A DNA stretch of 9,499 nt from Candidatus Zixiibacteriota bacterium (GTDB lineage Bacteria > Zixibacteria > MSB-5A5 > GN15 > FEB-12). A program made the translations under genes and the position numbers. The DNA lies in contig JAMPYH010000081.1 of NCBI GenBank assembly GCA_023700785.1, positions 1 through 9,499 of the forward strand, read 5' to 3'. Shown here piece by piece: positions 5,529-9,499 of this stretch (the stretch's first letter is position 1; each line of letters starts with the position of its first letter). Under the pieces are notes generated by a model. It worked only from the letters and a program-made list of their open reading frames with translations. It was not told where the DNA came from and did no database searches.

Positions 5529-7835
5529 TCAACGGGTCTGGAGCGAAAGAGGTCGGGTGAGGTCTATCTTCAATTCCCCCAACTTACTCAACTGGTGGAT
5601 ATAAGCCGGCACCGCCGGCTCTCCCGACTCATGCGGGTCTGAGCTGGCGTTGCCGCTCACCTGCGCGATTTTTGGACAGACTATCTGGTCAAACCCAAGT
5701 TCGTGCAGCGCAATCCAGTCACCCGCTTCGCAACGCCAGGGTTTCCCCACGACCGCGACCGTCGGAAGGCCAGGGAACTGATTTCTAAACACCAGCTTTT
5801 CGGCCGAACCGACAAACGTAATGGTCCCCTCGGGAAGGATCATGTCGATCTGGTTTTGGCTCAAAGCCACGCCGGCAGCCGACGCGTTTGCGACGCCGCC
5901 GAAAAACCTGATCCGTTGTGATATCCGTTCGTCAACCTGGAGTTCAGTACAAACCTGACGAATTCCCGCTTCATTGTGGGTCGAGACAAATAGCTGTTCG
6001 ATATCGCAGCTATCCACCAGTCGGATCAGGTCATCAAGTGATTGGTAATTGGCGCTCAGGACAAAACACCTGTTGATCTTGGCTATTTGGTGGTCTCTTA
6101 GCCAGGGGAGAATTACTTTCTCCTCAATCTGGTATGGCTTGTCGATCAGGCCGGTCAATATGAGATCTGGTTTCCCCTTTAGCGGCTGGTAAAGGCCGGC
6201 GATCCCGCCTGGAATTGTTGTCAGGTGAACAGTCGCCGACTCCTCCTGCGACGCCCGTACCGATACCGCGACCAGGGCGACATTGGCGAATATCAGCATG
6301 GTCGCCACCAACCAGCGTCTTGCTTGTTTCGATGTCAACGCCAGCGCGGCTATGACGATCAGGCCAAAGATCGCCGCGATCAGTGACCCCGCCATCACCG
6401 GTGAGAATGAGTGCTCGATCTCGAGATTGGGCAGCGTACTGCGGCCAAAGTACACGACCGCCTTGAGCGTCAGCAGGAGCATGCCATCGAGTATCCCACC
6501 GATAAACATCCCCGTTATCGGGAGGATCAAATGCGCGATCAGCATTGTCAGGATCAGCACCAACGCCACACTGGCAAGCGGCACAATGACCAGATTGGCG
6601 ACCACCGAGATCAGCGGCAATCTCCCGAAGTAATACGCGATCAGCGGCGTCGAACAGATCTGAGCGACGACCGAGATGATGATCGGGAACAGCAGCCACC
6701 GATACCAGATGCGATTATGGTATCGGGTCAAAAGAGCGGTGACACGCGGGACAATAAAGATCAGCCCCCAGGCAGTGGCAAATGACAACTGAAAGCCAAC
6801 CGAGAATAGTTCAGCCGGATCGACCAGCAAAATGAGCAGCATCGCCAGCGCAATGATATTATTCAGGTCGTAGCGCCGTTGCAGCAGTTTCGCCAGGAGC
6901 ACCAGTGCCGCCATGACCGATGCCCGCATTACCGATGGATCGCCGTAGGAGATCGCCGCGAACAGAATGACCACTACCAGCAGCGCGCCCGATCGTTGAA
7001 GCGGCTTGAGCGGGAACGGGCGCAGGAGCAGATAGAAAAAGCCGAGCACCACCGCGACATTGGAGCCGGAGACCGCCATCAGGTGCAATGTCCCGCTGTC
7101 GCGGAACATGCGATAAACCTCGACCGGAATATCCCGCGTCTCCCCTATCAGAAATCCGGACGCCAGCGCGGCAGCCTCTGGCGAAAGGTTGCGCTGAAGT
7201 GTTGACCTGATCTGATCGCGCAACCAGTCAACGATCGCGTAGAAGCCGAGCTCCGGCCGTCGATTCACCCGAACATCCAGGACGCTCGGAAGATACGCTG
7301 TTCCAAAGATCCCTTTGAGATTGAGGAAACGCCCGTAGTCGAATTGCTCGGCGCCGGCGGTTTCCTCCGCCGGATATATGCGCGCGAAAAACTCGATCCG
7401 ATCGCCGCGCTGCAAAGCGGTGGTCGTGTCGGAGATCTTCAGCAGTAGCCTGCCGGTCGCGCGTTGGGCGACCTTTCCCCCGAGCGAATCAACCTCGATG
7501 ATCATCTCTGTCCGGTCAGACTTCAGTTCCGGCCAATCGGCGATCTGACCAAAGATCTGGATAGTCAGTCGTGGGTTGGCTGCGCGGGAGAAATGCGATG
7601 GAGGGATCTGATAGGCGGTATGCGCAAATTGGATCGCGGCTATGGTCGCCAGCGCCAGCGAGAAAAAAAGCGGCGCGAGACTCTGGGAGTTTCGGCGGTA
7701 CGCGAGATAAGCCGCGACAACTGTTACCAACACGGTCGGTATCAGGAACGCGAGCGGCGGATGAAAAAGATCCGCGACAACGATCCCTCCGGTCACTCCC
7801 CCCAGCAGTGTCAGACTCGGAAATCTGCGAAACAT
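5529..7835 (-). CDS. comEC: ComEC/Rec2-family DNA-uptake channel with degenerate metallo-beta-lactamase domain
   Basis: The 768-residue length and domain order are typical of full ComEC. N-terminal TM helices (about 8-70) are followed by an extracytoplasmic OB-fold/DUF4131 region (about 75-190: IQIFGQIADWPEL, GDRIEFFARI, FDYGRFLNLKGIFGTAY). The Competence domain (about 222-500) carries the hallmark GFLIGETRDIPVEVYRMFRDSGTLHLMAVSG split around residues 227-257, followed by many TM helices. The C-terminal region (535-768) is where ComEC normally has a metallo-beta-lactamase-like nuclease. ComEC is the inner-membrane channel that carries single-stranded DNA into the cytoplasm during natural transformation. 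The expected HxHxDH metal site after the VILPWLRDHQIAKINR segment reads SANYQSLDDL (594-603), so all four ligand positions are replaced and nuclease activity is unlikely. The gene starts 14 bp after murJ and is probably co-transcribed with it. No clear Shine-Dalgarno precedes the ATG. Identity is firm; competence in this organism is not shown. Confidence 0.93.
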   Translation of the reverse strand: MFRRFPSLTLLGGVTGGIVVADLFHPPLAFLIPTVLVTVVAAYLAYRRNSQSLAPLFFSLALATIAAIQFAHTAYQIPPSHFSRAANPRLTIQIFGQIADWPELKSDRTEMIIEVDSLGGKVAQRATGRLLLKISDTTTALQRGDRIEFFARIYPAEETAGAEQFDYGRFLNLKGIFGTAYLPSVLDVRVNRRPELGFYAIVDWLRDQIRSTLQRNLSPEAAALASGFLIGETRDIPVEVYRMFRDSGTLHLMAVSGSNVAVVLGFFYLLLRPFPLKPLQRSGALLVVVILFAAISYGDPSVMRASVMAALVLLAKLLQRRYDLNNIIALAMLLILLVDPAELFSVGFQLSFATAWGLIFIVPRVTALLTRYHNRIWYRWLLFPIIISVVAQICSTPLIAYYFGRLPLISVVANLVIVPLASVALVLILTMLIAHLILPITGMFIGGILDGMLLLTLKAVVYFGRSTLPNLEIEHSFSPVMAGSLIAAIFGLIVIAALALTSKQARRWLVATMLIFANVALVAVSVRASQEESATVHLTTIPGGIAGLYQPLKGKPDLILTGLIDKPYQIEEKVILPWLRDHQIAKINRCFVLSANYQSLDDLIRLVDSCDIEQLFVSTHNEAGIRQVCTELQVDERISQRIRFFGGVANASAAGVALSQNQIDMILPEGTITFVGSAEKLVFRNQFPGLPTVAVVGKPWRCEAGDWIALHELGFDQIVCPKIAQVSGNASSDPHESGEPAVPAYIHQLSKLGELKIDLTRPLSLQTR

Positions 7836-7849
7836 GGCTGCGTGCCCGA

Positions 7850-9445
7850 TTACGTCAGCGTCTTTTTACGGCGCCACATCACGTCCTTGAGCACCGCGAT
7901 CTCCTTAACCTTGAATATCTTGCACATCGCTATATAAACAACAATCCCCAACAGCAATGGAACAAGGGCGAGCGCGAGCCGCCCAACGATCCCCTCCGGC
8001 AGCCCCATTCTATCCAGTGGGATCAGCGACGCGCCGCCGAACGCGATGGCCGATGCTGCCAGAATGCGGATGAACTTGAGCCAAAGGTCGCGATATGGGA
8101 CCACTACGCCGCGGAACGGCAGGAAATAAAGCAACAGGCCAAAATTGGCCAGCGACGCGATCGAAGTCGCCGCCGCTAATCCCGCGAAATCCCATACCTT
8201 CATCAGTGGATAATACAGGAAAATGTTCAGCGCCACCGAACCGATCGACATAAACATCGGCCACTTCGCGTCCCCAAGCGCGTAATACGCCGGCGCCAGC
8301 ACGCGCACCGCGCCGGCTCCGATTATGCCATAGGAGTAATGCAGAAGCGCTAGCGCGGTGTTATCCGCGTCCACGGTCGTAAACGCTCCGTAGCGATAGA
8401 TCATCTGGATCAACTGCGGAGCCAGCAGCGCCAGGGCCACTGCCGACGGGACTATGAGCAGGAAGTTCAGGGTCAGCGCCTCGCTGACCGTCTTCCCCAA
8501 GCCTTCCATATCTTTCCGGCTCACCTGCTCCGAAGCGCGCGGCAATGCGACCGTCCCCAGCGCGACAGCAAAAACTCCCAACGGGAAATGCATCAGGCGG
8601 AACGCGTAATTCAGGTATGAGATGGAACCTTCCGCCAAAAACGACACCAAGAGCGTTGAAACGAGGATATTGATCCGGCTGGCCGAGAGTCCGATCATCA
8701 TCGGCCCGAACAGGCGAAGCATCTTCTGGAGCCCCTCATCCCAAAGCGCCAGCCTAAACCTGAAACGGAACCCTATCTCCCTCAACGACGGTATCTGCAC
8801 CACGATCTGGCCGATCCCCCCCACCAGCACACCAATGGCAAGCGTGTAGATCGGCATATCAAAATAGGAGTATAGGGCGAAGACGGAAGCGATCGATCCG
8901 ATATTAAACATCGCGGGAGACAACGCCGGAATACCGTAGCGATCGAACGAATTGAGCATTCCCATGATCAGCGCGGAGAGCGAGACCAACGGCAGGAAAA
9001 ACCACATGATACGGGTCAGATTGACTGTCAGCGCGAATTTGACCGCGTCCTCGGTGTACCCGTGCGCCGTCAAATAGACGATCATCGGAGTCGCAGCGAT
9101 CCCCAGCAAAGTGACAAATCCGATCACCACGATCATCGCGGTGAGGACCGTGTTGGCCAGCCGGAACGCGTCTTCCTTGGTCTCCTGAACCAGCTTATCT
9201 TTGAAGACCGGCACAAACGAGGAAGACAGCGCCCCTTCGGCGAAAAGATCCCGAAGCAGATTCGGGATCCGGAACGCCACCACAAAAGCGTCGGTCGCCA
9301 TCCCCGCCCCAAAGAAATAAGCCATCACCTGTTCACGGATAAGGCCGGAGATACGGGAGACACCGGTGCCTACAGAGGCCAGCCAGGCGGAGCGGAAGAG
9401 GGAACTTCTTGGTTCGTTACCGGTTGACAAACTTGCCCTGCTCAC
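7850..9445 (-). CDS. murJ: Lipid II flippase MurJ (MviN)
   Basis: This 531-residue polytopic membrane protein of the MOP superfamily moves lipid II across the inner membrane for peptidoglycan synthesis. The signature is clear: SRISGLIREQVMAYFFG, ATDAFVVAFRIPNLLRDLFAEGALSSSFVPVF. The charged cavity residues matching E. coli R18, R24, D39, R52, E57 and R270 are R31, R37, D52, R65, E70 and R283 (the last in YAFRLMHFPLGVF). About 14 TM helices are expected and the length fits (E. coli MurJ is 511), with a basic C-terminal tail (RRKK). The start is a GTG at 9445 with an in-frame stop five codons upstream and no Shine-Dalgarno. A TTG at 9430, five codons in, has AGGG four bases upstream and is a reasonable alternative, since residues 1-15 are not part of the conserved core. 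The comEC gene follows after 14 bp. Identity is near certain; the exact start is not. Confidence 0.96.
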   Translation of the reverse strand: MSRASLSTGNEPRSSLFRSAWLASVGTGVSRISGLIREQVMAYFFGAGMATDAFVVAFRIPNLLRDLFAEGALSSSFVPVFKDKLVQETKEDAFRLANTVLTAMIVVIGFVTLLGIAATPMIVYLTAHGYTEDAVKFALTVNLTRIMWFFLPLVSLSALIMGMLNSFDRYGIPALSPAMFNIGSIASVFALYSYFDMPIYTLAIGVLVGGIGQIVVQIPSLREIGFRFRFRLALWDEGLQKMLRLFGPMMIGLSASRINILVSTLLVSFLAEGSISYLNYAFRLMHFPLGVFAVALGTVALPRASEQVSRKDMEGLGKTVSEALTLNFLLIVPSAVALALLAPQLIQMIYRYGAFTTVDADNTALALLHYSYGIIGAGAVRVLAPAYYALGDAKWPMFMSIGSVALNIFLYYPLMKVWDFAGLAAATSIASLANFGLLLYFLPFRGVVVPYRDLWLKFIRILAASAIAFGGASLIPLDRMGLPEGIVGRLALALVPLLLGIVVYIAMCKIFKVKEIAVLKDVMWRRKKTLT

Positions 9446-9451
9446 TATATT
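9424..9451 (+). promoter_or_regulatory. Strong sigma-70-type promoter firing rightward, away from murJ
   Basis: The plus strand has a perfect TTGACA (9424-9429), a 16-base spacer and TATATT (9446-9451, five of six -10 bases). Transcription would begin near 9458. The -35 box and spacer overlap the first codons of murJ, so polymerase bound here would cover the murJ start codon. Confidence 0.5.
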
Positions 9452-9490
9452 AGCGGGTTATAAGCGTAAACGAAGAAGAAAGGATAGAGA

Positions 9491-9499
9491 GTGCCGAAC
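9491..9499 (+). CDS. Possible start of a divergent gene running off the right edge
   Basis: AAAGGA (9479-9484) is followed by six bases and GTG (9491-9493), and then CCG AAC to the window end, so only Met-Pro-Asn is visible. It lies about 33 bases downstream of the predicted start of the plus-strand promoter at 9424-9451. Promoter, ribosome site and start codon in the right order on the same strand make a divergent gene plausible, but three codons say nothing about its product. Confidence 0.35.

Noticed and set aside
6124..6699. 191-codon minus-strand open frame inside comEC
   Set aside because: It is in another frame of the comEC Competence domain, and its Asp/Arg-rich product is typical of out-of-frame translation of membrane-protein DNA.
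7571..8179. 202-codon plus-strand open frame across the murJ-comEC junction
   Set aside because: It is antisense to two firmly identified genes and the product is Arg/Gln-rich with no motif.
1..9499. CRISPR arrays, tRNA/rRNA genes, insertion sequences, attachment sites
   Set aside because: Coding sequence covers nearly all of the window, and the largest gaps (103 and 114 bp) contain only the promoters, palindrome and hairpin described. No regularly spaced repeats, cloverleaf or transposase sequence was seen.

Overview
The window is a gene-dense piece of a bacterial chromosome. All eight recognisable genes lie on the minus strand, so transcription runs from high to low coordinates. A ninth gene appears to start on the plus strand at the extreme right edge. 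The bacterium makes peptidoglycan (murJ) and carries a DNA-uptake channel gene (comEC). It also has an MglA/MglB pair that aligns closely with the Myxococcus xanthus polarity proteins. Together with moderately GC-rich coding sequence, this suggests a Gram-negative-type lineage such as the deltaproteobacterial/Myxococcota groups or an uncultured FCB/Zixibacteria-like phylum. The phylum is a guess from gene content. I see no sign of mobile elements, phage, CRISPR, tRNA or rRNA.

Layout in transcription order: (a) 9424-9499, a divergent promoter region with a strong plus-strand promoter, a Shine-Dalgarno and a GTG start running off the edge. (b) 9445-5529, murJ (lipid II flippase) followed 14 bp later by comEC, whose C-terminal metallo-beta-lactamase-like domain has lost its metal ligands. 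(c) 5528-5415, a spacer with an imperfect hairpin and a candidate promoter. (d) 5414-3844, a DUF4388 (PatA N-terminal-like) protein and a translationally coupled small three-helix membrane protein. (e) 3843-3741, a spacer with a consensus -35 promoter whose predicted start point abuts a perfect 16-bp palindrome nested in further inverted repeats. (f) 3740-1, a tight run of five genes: TPR-roadblock, four-helix membrane protein-roadblock, short roadblock protein, mglA GTPase with a long basic-tailed extension, and mglB (cut by the left edge just before its stop).

The most interesting part is 1-5414: one MglA GTPase encoded with four different roadblock/LC7 proteins (soluble, short, membrane-anchored and TPR-fused), a DUF4388 protein containing tandem MshEN-like repeats, and a small membrane protein. 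MglB is the GAP for MglA in M. xanthus. The other roadblock proteins could form a membrane-bound scaffold that positions or loads the GTPase, loosely like the eukaryotic Ragulator-Rag arrangement. The gene identities rest on sequence motifs; the assembled complex and any link to cyclic-di-GMP are inference.
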